A stretch of 64,000 nt of DNA from Neomegalonema sp. (lineage in GTDB: Bacteria > Pseudomonadota > Alphaproteobacteria > Rhodobacterales > Rhodobacteraceae). A program made the position numbers and the translations under genes. The notes under the pieces were generated by a model. That model ran no database searches. It had not been told where the DNA came from and saw nothing but the letters and a program-made list of their open reading frames with translations. Of the stretch, positions 19,283-27,495 are shown in pieces (the first letter of the stretch is position 1; each line of letters begins with the position of its first letter). The DNA lies in contig JALEFY010000007.1 of NCBI GenBank assembly GCA_022760435.1, positions 62,001-126,000 of the forward strand, given 5' to 3'.

Positions 19283-21004
19283 TCAGCGGCGCGGTCTGGG
19301 AGCGCCGCGCCCCCGCTGCTTGTCGTCGCGCGCATCCTGGATCAAGCCATAAAGCATGCCCTCGCGCAGACCCCGATCAGCCACGCGCAACTGCTGCGTG
19401 GGCCATCCGCTCAGAATTGCCCGCAAGATCGCAGCGCCAGACATCAGATGCGTCGCGCGATCATCGCCGACACAGGAAATCGCGGCGCGTTGACGATGCG
19501 GCATCGCACGCAGATCGGCAATGACCTGCGAGACGGCGGCATGCTCGATCCACAGCCCATCGACAGCCTGGCGCGAATAGCGCTGAAGCCCCAGATGCAC
19601 GCCCGCAAGGGTCGTGATCGTGCCCGAGGTGCCCAGCACCTGCAACCGGCTCAGATCTGCGCCGATCTCACGCCGCATCTTGCTCGCAAAGGGCGCGATC
19701 TGATCGGCGACATAGGTCGTCATCTGATCGAAGACCGCCGCATCGCAACGGGCACCATCGAAGCGCTCACCCAGAGTGACCACGCCAACCGGCAGCGAAA
19801 TCCAGTCGGCCACATGACTTGCCGCCGCACGTGCCCGCGCCGACCGGCTCGCGCCATGCGCCAGCGCCATCAGCAAACTGCGGCGCCGCGCGGGCGTTGC
19901 CTTGGTCAGATCGACCCAGATCAACTCGGTCGAGCCGCCACCAATATCGAAGACCAGCAGATGTTCCGATGCCGGATCGGCCAAGGGCGCGCAGCCCGCG
20001 ACCGCCAGGCGCGCCTCCTCTTCGGCACCGATCACATCGATGAGCAGCCCGGTTTCGCTACGCACCCGCTCGATGAAATCGCGCTGATTGATCGCGCGGC
20101 GGCAGGCCTCGGTTGCGATCGCTCGAAAGCGCTGCACGCGGTGGCGGCGCAACCTGTCGGCGCAGACCGACAGGGCCTGCACCGTGCGATCCATCGCATC
20201 GCTCGAGAGCGCGGAATTCTCGTCAATCCCCTCGCCGAGCCGCACGACGCGGGAGAAGGCATCGACAACGTGAAAGCTGTCGCCGCGCGGGCGCGCGATC
20301 AGCAAACGACAATTATTGGTTCCCAGATCGAGCGCGCCAAGTGCTGGCCCCTGAAACCGCGAAGGCGACCGCCCGGCGCTCGCTCTCGGATCGCGCCTCT
20401 GGCCGTCTCGATTTCTCGTCTGAGCAATGGCGGCGCCCGCCCCGTTCGCGCCCGAATCCGAGCCACGCGCTGGGGTTGTTGCATCGGGAGCCGCCGCGTC
20501 GGGATTGCGATGCTCGGCTTTGGTTGCTTGCGGAGCTTGGGATGTCCGCTGAGCTTGGGCAGCCTGTTGATCGGGATGAGGCCCCGGCCCACGGCGCTTT
20601 TTGCCGCGCGATCGGCGCCTGCGCGACGCGCCAGGCTGCGTCTCGCCCGCTGCGCGGTCACAGTGCTGATCAGCCTCGCCCGAGCGCTTGCCGGGCGCGG
20701 CATCGCATGACGACGGACCCGAGCGCTCGCAGTTCGGGCGCGAAGGCACCTGCGCGCCAGTGCGAGCAACAGCACCTTCCGGTGCTGACTCACACGCCAC
20801 GCTGGCTGCTTCCCTGTCACCATTGCCGCCGCGTCGATTGCGACGTGGGCGACGTTTTTTCTTCTTGGCGGCCTTATGCCCGGCAGCCGCTGGGGCCGCG
20901 CGCTGTTGTTCTGCACCAGAACCGAGCGGCGCAATCGGGGCGACGCTGCGGACCGAGTTCTCCGCGCGCAAGGGCTGTGCCGCCTTACGGGAGTCCTCTG
21001 ACAC
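19283..21004 (-). CDS. Ppx/GppA-family phosphatase with a long basic low-complexity N-terminus
   Basis: The C-terminal 340 residues form a Ppx/GppA exopolyphosphatase/pppGpp phosphatase domain of the actin-like ASKHA fold: GALDLGTNNCRLLIARP, the phosphate-loop VFDIGGGSTELIWVDL and the adenosine-type motif LGTSGTITTLAG. The first 230 residues are an Arg/Lys/Ala/Pro-rich region without predicted fold (for example KKKKRRPRRNRRGG and SRRRRSRGKKRR). The family hydrolyses polyphosphate or pppGpp. The start is probably GTG 21004, which has AAGGA nine bases upstream; a GTG at 21070 is possible and would add 22 residues. The basic tail may bind polyphosphate or RNA (inference). Confidence 0.85.
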   Translation of the reverse strand: MSEDSRKAAQPLRAENSVRSVAPIAPLGSGAEQQRAAPAAAGHKAAKKKKRRPRRNRRGGNGDREAASVACESAPEGAVARTGAQVPSRPNCERSGPSSCDAAPGKRSGEADQHCDRAAGETQPGASRRRRSRGKKRRGPGPHPDQQAAQAQRTSQAPQATKAEHRNPDAAAPDATTPARGSDSGANGAGAAIAQTRNRDGQRRDPRASAGRSPSRFQGPALGALDLGTNNCRLLIARPRGDSFHVVDAFSRVVRLGEGIDENSALSSDAMDRTVQALSVCADRLRRHRVQRFRAIATEACRRAINQRDFIERVRSETGLLIDVIGAEEEARLAVAGCAPLADPASEHLLVFDIGGGSTELIWVDLTKATPARRRSLLMALAHGASRSARARAAASHVADWISLPVGVVTLGERFDGARCDAAVFDQMTTYVADQIAPFASKMRREIGADLSRLQVLGTSGTITTLAGVHLGLQRYSRQAVDGLWIEHAAVSQVIADLRAMPHRQRAAISCVGDDRATHLMSGAAILRAILSGWPTQQLRVADRGLREGMLYGLIQDARDDKQRGRGAPRPRR

Positions 21005-21191
21005 GGGGGAGTGTCCTTCAAATTTTATGTCCAGATCAAGGTCGCATGAAGGGGGCCGTTGCGCAAGCACAACGATGCGTTATCCTTCTAAATTTCCAGT
21101 GCTTTCAGGGCTTGATTTCCCCGCGCCAGCGCGCCGGTAGGAACCGGGTGCTCATTCTGACGCCCTTTTGAGGCCAAGCGAAGGATCCCGC

Positions 21192-22043
21192 ATGCCGACC
21201 GACCTGCCAGCCGCCTCTTTGACCGCATCTCAAACCCACCCCCAAACCATCCCGCCACTGCCGCTGAGCTGCTATATCCGCACGCTGAACGAGGAGAGGA
21301 TGATCGGTGCCGTGATCCGCGCCGCGCAGCAGATTGCGGACGAGGTCATTCTGGTCGATAGCGGCTCCAGTGATGCCACCCTCGCGATCGCAGCGGCGCT
21401 CGGGGCGCGGGTGATCGAGCAGCCCTGGCTTGGCAATGGCAGCCAGAAACGGGTGGGCGAGGCCGCTTGCCGACATGATTGGGTGCTCGACCTGGATGGC
21501 GACGAGATCGTGACCCCGGCCCTCGCTGATGAGATCCGCGCGCTCTTTGCCGATGGCGGCCCCGAGCAATCGGTCTACGCGCTGCAACTGGTCACCGCGC
21601 CGCCGATTGGCGAGCCCTGGTGGACCTTCGCCCGCTCCCCGCGCAACAAGCTCTATGATCGCCGCGCACATCAGATCCCCGATCACAAGGCCTGGGATCA
21701 ATTGGAACTGCCCAAGGGCCTGCGGCCGCCGCTCCTCGACGCGGCGCTGCTGCATTATTCCTTTCGCGATTTCGAGCAATACATGGCGAAATGGAACCGG
21801 GTGAGCACGGTGCGCGCGCGCGAAGCCGGGCTAAAATCCCGTTTTTCTTGCGTGCTGCGCATCCTGTTCGCGCTGCCCTTCTATTTCCTCAAACACTATC
21901 TGGGGCGCGGCCTGTTCCGCGCTGGCATTTACGGCTTTGCGATCTCGATGGGGGCGGCCTTCGGGCGGTGGATGCGTGATGTGAAGATGTACGAGACCCA
22001 CCGACGCAAGAGCGGCGAGGATCGCAGGCCGCCGAGCGCGTGA
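21192..22043 (+). CDS. GT2-family glycosyltransferase, LPS-core WaaE/KdtX type
   Basis: This 283-residue GT-A fold transferase opens its domain with LSCYIRTLNEERMIGAVI and has VILVDSGSSDATLAIA and the metal-binding DLDGDEIVTPAL. Its C-terminal half (RHDxxLHYSFRDFEQYMAKW-like, here LHYSFRDFEQYMAKWNRVS) fits the WaaE/KdtX group of LPS-core glucosyltransferases. A hydrophobic segment near residues 225-250 may sit at the membrane. AAGGA lies six bases before the ATG at 21192. The gene is divergent from the Ppx/GppA gene, and its stop codon abuts that of the convergent glycosyltransferase, sharing the site TGATCA. Confidence 0.85.
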   Translation: MPTDLPAASLTASQTHPQTIPPLPLSCYIRTLNEERMIGAVIRAAQQIADEVILVDSGSSDATLAIAAALGARVIEQPWLGNGSQKRVGEAACRHDWVLDLDGDEIVTPALADEIRALFADGGPEQSVYALQLVTAPPIGEPWWTFARSPRNKLYDRRAHQIPDHKAWDQLELPKGLRPPLLDAALLHYSFRDFEQYMAKWNRVSTVRAREAGLKSRFSCVLRILFALPFYFLKHYLGRGLFRAGIYGFAISMGAAFGRWMRDVKMYETHRRKSGEDRRPPSA

Positions 22044-23168
22044 TCAGCGGGCTTGCGGCTTGACCAGAGCGCAATAATCCATCACCCGGCGCGGCCAGGT
22101 CTGGCCCTGGGCATGAGCGCGCGCCGCCTTTGAAAAGCGCGAGCGCAAGGCTTCATCGCGCAACAGCGTCTCGATCGCCCAACCGACCGCTTCGGGCTTA
22201 TCCGCTTCGACCAGAAGGCCGGTTTCGAGCTCGATCACCGCATCGGCGGCACCGCCCTCGCGTCCGGCGATCGCGGGAGCACCGAACCAGGCGGCCTCCA
22301 GATAGACGATGCCGAAGCCTTCCACACTATTGCCGACGCGCCGACTGGGCATCAGGAACAGATCGCAACGATCGAGCAGCGCCGCTTTCTCGGTCTCGCT
22401 GACCCGGCCAAGAAAGGTGACACGTTCTTGCAAGCCCAGCGCCGCGACGCGTTTCTCCAGCCGCGCCCGATCATCGCCGCCACCGGCGATCGCGTAGTAG
22501 AGATTTGGGTGCTGGGGCAGCAGCGCCTTCATGGCATCGAGGCAATAGTCGACCCCCTTGCGCTCCTCGAGCCGGCACAGCGAGGCCAGCAGCACCGCAT
22601 CGGCGCCCAGGCCGAGCCGGGAGCGCAAGGCATCGCGGGCGGCCTCATCGGCAAAGGGTGGCGGGGTGAAGGGCGGCGTGACCACGAGCGAGGCGGTTGG
22701 CCGCGAGATGAAGCGCTCGGCCTGCGCAGCCGTATAGGCCGAATTGGAGGCGACCAGAGCCGCTTTGGCATAGGCGGCGCGGATCCGCTCGGCCTTTGCC
22801 GGTGAGGCGGCCGCGGGAAGCTCCATCCCATGCGCGAGGCAGACCACGCGCAGATCCTTGGGCAAGGGGCGCAAATGCTCGAGGCTTTTCCAGCTATCGG
22901 CGATGATCCCCTCGACGCGGCCGCGGCGGATCAAACGCTCGACGGCGCGCGCCTTGGCCCGTCGACGCCACGGTTTGAAGCCGCCAAAGCGGCGCACGCT
23001 TTGCCCGGCGATCCGATGGCGCTGATCGTGACGCCGCGCGCTGAAGCCACCATCGGCCAGCACCGTGACCTGCTCGCCAGCATGGGCAAGGGAGGCCGCA
23101 AGATCGGTCATCAACCCTTCAATACCGCCCATTTTCGGCGCGAAACACTGGGTCAGGATCAGGATCAT
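22044..23168 (-). CDS. GT4-family glycosyltransferase
   Basis: This 374-residue GT-B transferase starts MILILTQCFAPKMGGIEGLM, the typical GT4 acceptor-side opening. It has SLCRLEERKGVDYCLDAM in the donor domain and the E-x7-E type motif EGFGIVYLEAAWFGAPAIAG. The family includes mannosyl- and glucosyltransferases of surface polysaccharides; the sugar cannot be told. ATG 23168 is preferred over an in-frame GTG at 23177. The gene is convergent with the LPS-core-type transferase, so both probably serve surface glycan assembly. Confidence 0.85.
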   Translation of the reverse strand: MILILTQCFAPKMGGIEGLMTDLAASLAHAGEQVTVLADGGFSARRHDQRHRIAGQSVRRFGGFKPWRRRAKARAVERLIRRGRVEGIIADSWKSLEHLRPLPKDLRVVCLAHGMELPAAASPAKAERIRAAYAKAALVASNSAYTAAQAERFISRPTASLVVTPPFTPPPFADEAARDALRSRLGLGADAVLLASLCRLEERKGVDYCLDAMKALLPQHPNLYYAIAGGGDDRARLEKRVAALGLQERVTFLGRVSETEKAALLDRCDLFLMPSRRVGNSVEGFGIVYLEAAWFGAPAIAGREGGAADAVIELETGLLVEADKPEAVGWAIETLLRDEALRSRFSKAARAHAQGQTWPRRVMDYCALVKPQAR

Positions 23169-23192
23169 GCCGAGCACCCATCATCGATCGGG

Positions 23193-23229
23193 CAAAAATC
23201 ATCGCGGCCGGGTTGTAACACCCGGCCGC
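23193..23229 (-). terminator. Intrinsic terminator downstream of metF
   Basis: On the minus strand GCGGCCGGGT and ACCCGGCCGC form a perfect 10-bp stem with a six-base loop, followed by GATGATTTTT. It lies about 140 bases after the metF stop and just before the next minus-strand gene. Confidence 0.85.
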
Positions 23230-23368
23230 AACCACGCCTAGTCACCGTTTCCCCCACGCTCCGCCAAACGCGCCGCAGCGCTGTTTTGGCAACCGTGAGT
23301 ATCCCTGTCCCCGGCGTAGGCGCGCCTCGGGAACCGCGCATCTGTCAGCGCGGCTAACTCATCTCGCA

Positions 23369-24274
23369 TCAACGGGTCTGGACCGCGCTCTCGCTGGTCT
23401 CTGCCGCATCTTGGACCCCCAGGTCGCGGCATACACCGTAAGTTATTTCCGGATCGTTAAGCGTATAAAAATGCAGCCGATTGATGCCTTGCGCTTGCAA
23501 AGCCGCGCATTGCTCGGTGCAGATTTCGCGGGCGAGCTTCTTGGCATCCGCTCCATCGGGCAATGCGTTGAAACGCTCGACCAGCGCTTGCGGCACGCTG
23601 GCACCGCATCGCGCGGCGAAGCGCTGAAGACGGGCGATATTCTCGATCGGCAGGATCCCGGGAAGGATCGGCTGGGTGATCCCGGCTTTCTCGGCCTCGT
23701 CGAGCAAGCGGAAATAGTCTTCGTTGCTGAAAAAGAACTGGGTAATGCCCAGATCGCCGCCAGCATCGAATTTCGCTTTCAGATGATCAATGCAGCTTCT
23801 GGGGTCCAGGGCATCGGGATGCGGCTCTGGATAGGCGGCGACCGCGATCGGCAGGCCGATCTCTTTCTCGAGCGCCGCGATCAGCTCGACCGAGGACTCG
23901 AACCCGCCCGGATGCGGCGCGAAGGGCTTGGGCGCCTCGCCCTTGGCCACCGGCATGTCGCCGCGCAGGGCAACGATGCGGCAGACCCCCAATTGCTTGT
24001 ATTGGCGCGCGACCTCCAGGGTCTCTTCACGCGTTGCCCCGACACAGGTCAGATGGCCAGCCACATCAAGCTTGGCGGTCCGATGCAGCGCCTGAATGGC
24101 GTCGAGCGTGCGCCGCCGTGTCGAGCCACCGGCACCATAGGTCACCGAGACAAAGCGCGGCCCGAGCGGCCCCAACCCTTGCGCGGTCGACCACAGCTTG
24201 TAGGCCATTTCCGGCGTCGCAGGCGGGAAGAACTCGAAGGAAATTTCAGGCGCGGAACTCGTTGGCATTGACAT
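23369..24274 (-). CDS. metF: Methylenetetrahydrofolate reductase
   Basis: This 301-residue TIM-barrel flavoenzyme reduces methylene-THF to methyl-THF for methionine synthesis. It has the family opening ISFEFFPPATPEM, VSVTYGAGGSTRRRTL, and the FAD/folate regions HLTCVGATREE and ALRGDMP. QFFFSNEDYFRLLDEAEKAG and GILPIENIARLQRFA complete the barrel. Two ATGs (24274 and 24268) are possible; AAGGTGG lies just upstream. The divergent neighbour is a small protein of a family often seen beside folate-dependent methyltransferase genes. Confidence 0.95.
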   Translation of the reverse strand: MSMPTSSAPEISFEFFPPATPEMAYKLWSTAQGLGPLGPRFVSVTYGAGGSTRRRTLDAIQALHRTAKLDVAGHLTCVGATREETLEVARQYKQLGVCRIVALRGDMPVAKGEAPKPFAPHPGGFESSVELIAALEKEIGLPIAVAAYPEPHPDALDPRSCIDHLKAKFDAGGDLGITQFFFSNEDYFRLLDEAEKAGITQPILPGILPIENIARLQRFAARCGASVPQALVERFNALPDGADAKKLAREICTEQCAALQAQGINRLHFYTLNDPEITYGVCRDLGVQDAAETSESAVQTR

Positions 24275-24432
24275 GACCCACCTTGATGTCGCTCAAACTC
24301 GCCTGATAGCAAAGAGCCAGCGTCCTTGAAACCGTTAAACGCGGCAATCGCGTCCGTGTTCTGGCCCAAACATGGCACAAAGAAAGCACGAGGCGACGGG
24401 ATGGCCGATCACAGTTAGGGGAGCCGCACGCG

Positions 24433-24738
24433 GTGGACGAACTTACAATCCGGTATTGGCGGGACATTCCGTCGATGGTCGCAGCAGGACGCGGTCGCAA
24501 GGCGGTCAAGGCGATGCTGCCCGAGCGCTTCGAGCAGGCGATTGATCGCTGCGCCATGAAGGTCGGCGCCAGGGATGCAGATGCCTATCTGGCCGAATGG
24601 CGGGTGGTGACCGTCGGCCCCGCTCAGGGCGAGCAACAACAGCTCGTGGCGGCGCTGATCGCGGAGCTGGAAGAGGCGCACCCGCCGGAACGGCTGCGCG
24701 AATTGATCGAACAGGATGGCTGGGCGCAGCCGCGCTGA
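24433..24738 (+). CDS. Small 'virulence factor' family protein
   Basis: This 101-residue protein (MDELTIRYWRDIPSMVAAGR) matches my memory of the small family labelled virulence factor (Pfam Virulence_fact). These proteins commonly lie near metF-type and corrinoid methyltransferase genes in alphaproteobacteria. The recognisable features are the RYWRDIP opening, VKAMLPERFEQAIDRCAMK and EWRVVTVG. There is no signal peptide or membrane segment. The GTG start at 24433 is supported by AGGGGAG nine bases upstream. It is divergent from metF across a 158-base gap; its function is unknown. Confidence 0.75.
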   Translation: MDELTIRYWRDIPSMVAAGRGRKAVKAMLPERFEQAIDRCAMKVGARDADAYLAEWRVVTVGPAQGEQQQLVAALIAELEEAHPPERLRELIEQDGWAQPR

Positions 24739-24756
24739 ACGCCCGCCTTTCCAGTG

Positions 24757-25236
24757 TTAAAGAGCAGCCAACACCGCCTCGGCGCTCGAAGCCTCGGCCT
24801 GGCCCGGGTTCTCTTCGAGCCCAAGCCAGGTGACGGTGCCGTTCTCGATGATCAGTGCATAGCGTTTCGAGCGGATGCCGAGGCCGCGCTCGGTCAGATC
24901 CAGATCCATACCGAGCGCTTTGGTATAAAGCGCCGAGCCATCCGCAATCAGATCGATGCGGCCGATGGCCTGGCTGTCGAGCCCCCAATTCTTCATCACG
25001 AAGACATCATTGACCGACAAGCAGGCAACGCGATCAACGCCCTTGGCCTTGATATCCGCGATCTTCTCGACAAAGCCCGGCATGTGGTTCTGGTGGCAAG
25101 TCGGCGTGTATGCGCCCGGCACGGCAAAGAGCACGGTCTTGCCCGAGAACAGCGCGGCGCTGGGCTGCATGTCAGGCTGGTCCTCGGTCGCCAGGGTCAA
25201 CTCCATCTCCGGCATCTTGTCGCCTACTGCGATCAT
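24757..25236 (-). CDS. Prx5-type peroxiredoxin
   Basis: This 159-residue protein has the peroxidatic cysteine motif PGAYTPTCH (Cys47) of the PRX5/AHPE group, with LFAVPGAYTP before it and SVNDVFVMKNWG after it. Such enzymes reduce hydrogen peroxide and alkyl hydroperoxides with thiol donors such as glutaredoxin or glutathione. AGGAGA lies seven bases before the ATG at 25236. It is convergent with the small gene at 24433 with 18 bases between stops, and lies 36 bases after the SDR gene, probably in one transcript. Confidence 0.93.
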   Translation of the reverse strand: MIAVGDKMPEMELTLATEDQPDMQPSAALFSGKTVLFAVPGAYTPTCHQNHMPGFVEKIADIKAKGVDRVACLSVNDVFVMKNWGLDSQAIGRIDLIADGSALYTKALGMDLDLTERGLGIRSKRYALIIENGTVTWLGLEENPGQAEASSAEAVLAAL

Positions 25237-25272
25237 ATCGTTCTCTCCTAGCTCTGGGAGGGGGCGTGCTCC

Positions 25273-26040
25273 CTATTTCATCCCCATCCGGATCGCGCCG
25301 TCGAGGCGGATGACCGTTCCGTTCATATAGCTTGTTTCGGCCATGAAACACACCAGAGCGCCGAATTCTTCCGGCTCGCCGAGGCGCACGGGGAAGGGGA
25401 CCTGCTGGGCGAGACTGTCCTGCACGTCCTCAGGCAAGCCGCGCAGCATCGGGGTGCCGAAGATGCCCGGCGCAATCGCCATGACCCGAACGCCGGTCCG
25501 CGCCAGATCGCGCGCCGCGGGCAGGGTGAGCCCGACGATCCCGCCCTTGGAGGCCGCATAGGCGGCTTGGCCGATCTGCCCTTCATAGGCCGCGACCGAG
25601 GCGGTGTTGACGACGATCCCGCGCTCGCCTTGCCCATCAAGCGGCTCGGCCTGGGCCATACCCGCAGCAGAGCGGCTCATCACCCGCATCGTGCCCACGA
25701 GATTGACATCAATCACTTGCTGAAACAGCGCCATCGGATGCGGGCCGTCCTTGCCGACGGTCTTGGATGCCGGAGCGATACCGGCGCAGTTCACGCAGAT
25801 GCGCTCTTGCCCATGCGCTGCGCGGGCCTTCTCGAGCGCGGCGGCGACGCTGTCATCGCTGGTCACATCGGTCTGACAGAACACGCCGCCGATGGCAGAG
25901 GCAACCTGCTCTCCGCGCTCGGCATCACGATCGAGAATGGCGACCTTCGCCCCCTTTCCAGCGAGCGCGCGCGCTGTGGCCTCCCCCAGCCCGCTCGCCG
26001 CACCGGTCACGATCGCAGCCGTATTCTGAGTGATTTGCAT
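25273..26040 (-). CDS. SDR-family 3-hydroxyacyl-CoA dehydrogenase (HSD17B10-like)
   Basis: This 255-residue Rossmann-fold dehydrogenase has the cofactor motif TGAASGLGEATARAL, then LDRDAERGEQVA indicating NAD preference. The catalytic Ser is near VVNTASVAAYEGQIGQ and the active-site YxxxK is YAASK. The pattern CVNCAGIAPASKTVGKDGPH and the PGIFGTPML segment fit type II 3-hydroxyacyl-CoA dehydrogenases of fatty-acid oxidation. It precedes the peroxiredoxin gene. A promoter with a 17-base spacer lies upstream. Confidence 0.88.
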   Translation of the reverse strand: MQITQNTAAIVTGAASGLGEATARALAGKGAKVAILDRDAERGEQVASAIGGVFCQTDVTSDDSVAAALEKARAAHGQERICVNCAGIAPASKTVGKDGPHPMALFQQVIDVNLVGTMRVMSRSAAGMAQAEPLDGQGERGIVVNTASVAAYEGQIGQAAYAASKGGIVGLTLPAARDLARTGVRVMAIAPGIFGTPMLRGLPEDVQDSLAQQVPFPVRLGEPEEFGALVCFMAETSYMNGTVIRLDGAIRMGMK

Positions 26041-26114
26041 GATCCGAGTTCCTCCCTAAAGCCGCGCATTTGCGCGTAGCGGCCTGCAATTTTGCATCCA
26101 TTTATCAAGCATTG

Positions 26115-26143
26115 TATTATTGGCGGCATTTTGCGCGGCTCAA
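26115..26143 (-). promoter_or_regulatory. Candidate sigma-70-type promoter for the SDR-peroxiredoxin unit
   Basis: On the minus strand TTGAGC (26143-26138) and ATAATA (26120-26115) are 17 bases apart; shifting by one gives TAATAC with an 18-base spacer. A small stem (CGCGC-AAAT-GCGCG) precedes the ribosome site AGGGAGG of the SDR gene. Confidence 0.45.
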
Positions 26144-26251
26144 AACTCACCACGTGCCGCGAGGATCTGCAAGCGCCAAATGTTGCGCAGCGGACAAGAC
26201 AGCGGGGCCGCTCAGCTCTATACATCGCCAGATCAGTCAAAGAGGTGAGGC

Positions 26252-27478
26252 ATGAGCGAACGGATCGTTCTGGTCGGGGCCGGGCAGGCCGCACAATCGG
26301 TGATCGAAACGCTGCGCAAGGAAGGGTTCTCCGGGCGCATTCTGTTGATCGGCGAGGAGCCGGTGCCCCCCTATCAGCGCCCGCCCCTCTCGAAGAAATA
26401 CCTGCTCGGCGACATGAGCCGCGAGCGGCTGTTCCTGCGCCCCGAATCCTATTTCGCCGATCATGACGTGACGCTCGAGCTGGGGCGCCGGGTCGAGCGG
26501 ATCGCCCCGACCGAGCGGCAGATCGAGCTCAGTGATGGCCGGTTGATCGGCTATGACAAACTGGTGCTCACGACCGGATCACACGCGCGCACACTGCCCG
26601 CCGCGATGGGCAGGGATCTGATCGGGCTTCACACGGTGCGCACCCTGGCCGATATCGACCGCATGGCACCGGAATGCCAACCGGGCAAGAAGGTCCTGGT
26701 GCTCGGCGGCGGCTATATCGGGCTGGAGGCAGCGGCAGTGCTGGTTCAGCGCGGCCTGAGCGTGACCCTGGTGGAAATGGCGCCTCGACTGCTCGCCCGC
26801 GTTGCCGGAGAGCCGACAGCGGCCTTCTTTCACGCTCTGCATGAGAGCCGCGGCGTGCGCCTTCTCACTGGCACGGGGCTGGAGGCTTTCGAGGACCAGA
26901 GCGAGGGTCCGGGCCGCGTGCGCAAGGCGCGCCTGAGCGATGGCAGTGTGCTCGACATCGATTTCGCGGTTCTGGGCATCGGTATCGCACCCAATGACGG
27001 GCTGGCTCTGGCGGCGGGGCTTGATGTGGACAATGGCATCCTCGTCGATGCGCAAGGCCGCACCAGCGACGCGCATATCTATGCGGCGGGCGATTGCACA
27101 CGGTTTGACTGGCACGGTCAGAGCATCCGGCTCGAAAGCGTGCAAAACGCCATTGATCAGGGGGCTGTAGTGGCCAGGTCGCTGCTCGGGCAGGACGTAT
27201 CTTATGCGCCAGTGCCCTGGTTTTGGTCCGATCAATACGAGATCAAGCTACAGATCGCCGGGCTTTCGACGGGCCATGACCGCGTCGTCATCCGCCCCGG
27301 GCGCGATGCGCTGAGCCAATCGGTCTGGTATTTTGCGGGTGCGCAACTGCTCGCAGTGGACGCGATGAGCGACCCGCGCGCCTATATGATGGGCAAGAGA
27401 TGGCTGGAACAGGGGGTCTCGCCGGATCCCGAGCGCCTCGGCGATGCGACGCAGGACCTCAAGACACTGATCGTGTGA
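26252..27478 (+). CDS. FAD-dependent ferredoxin/rubredoxin reductase-like oxidoreductase
   Basis: This 408-residue flavoprotein has two dinucleotide sites: VLVGAGQAAQSVIETL for FAD and VLGGGYIGLEAAAVLVQRG for NAD(P)H. It also has the second FAD motif HIYAAGDCTRFD and a C-terminal Reductase_C-like domain. The layout matches putidaredoxin/rubredoxin reductases that pass electrons from NAD(P)H to a small iron-sulfur partner of a P450 or dioxygenase. No ferredoxin or oxygenase gene lies nearby, so the partner is unknown. The ribosome site GAGGTGAGG precedes the ATG at 26252. Confidence 0.88.
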   Translation: MSERIVLVGAGQAAQSVIETLRKEGFSGRILLIGEEPVPPYQRPPLSKKYLLGDMSRERLFLRPESYFADHDVTLELGRRVERIAPTERQIELSDGRLIGYDKLVLTTGSHARTLPAAMGRDLIGLHTVRTLADIDRMAPECQPGKKVLVLGGGYIGLEAAAVLVQRGLSVTLVEMAPRLLARVAGEPTAAFFHALHESRGVRLLTGTGLEAFEDQSEGPGRVRKARLSDGSVLDIDFAVLGIGIAPNDGLALAAGLDVDNGILVDAQGRTSDAHIYAAGDCTRFDWHGQSIRLESVQNAIDQGAVVARSLLGQDVSYAPVPWFWSDQYEIKLQIAGLSTGHDRVVIRPGRDALSQSVWYFAGAQLLAVDAMSDPRAYMMGKRWLEQGVSPDPERLGDATQDLKTLIV

Positions 27479-27495
27479 GCGATGCGCAGGCCCGC

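Noticed and set aside
24275-24432. Possible SAM-type riboswitch upstream of metF
   Set aside because: A segment with GTTTAACGG superficially recalls the SAM-II core, but the expected pairing and pseudoknot sequences could not be matched. A covariance-model search would settle it.
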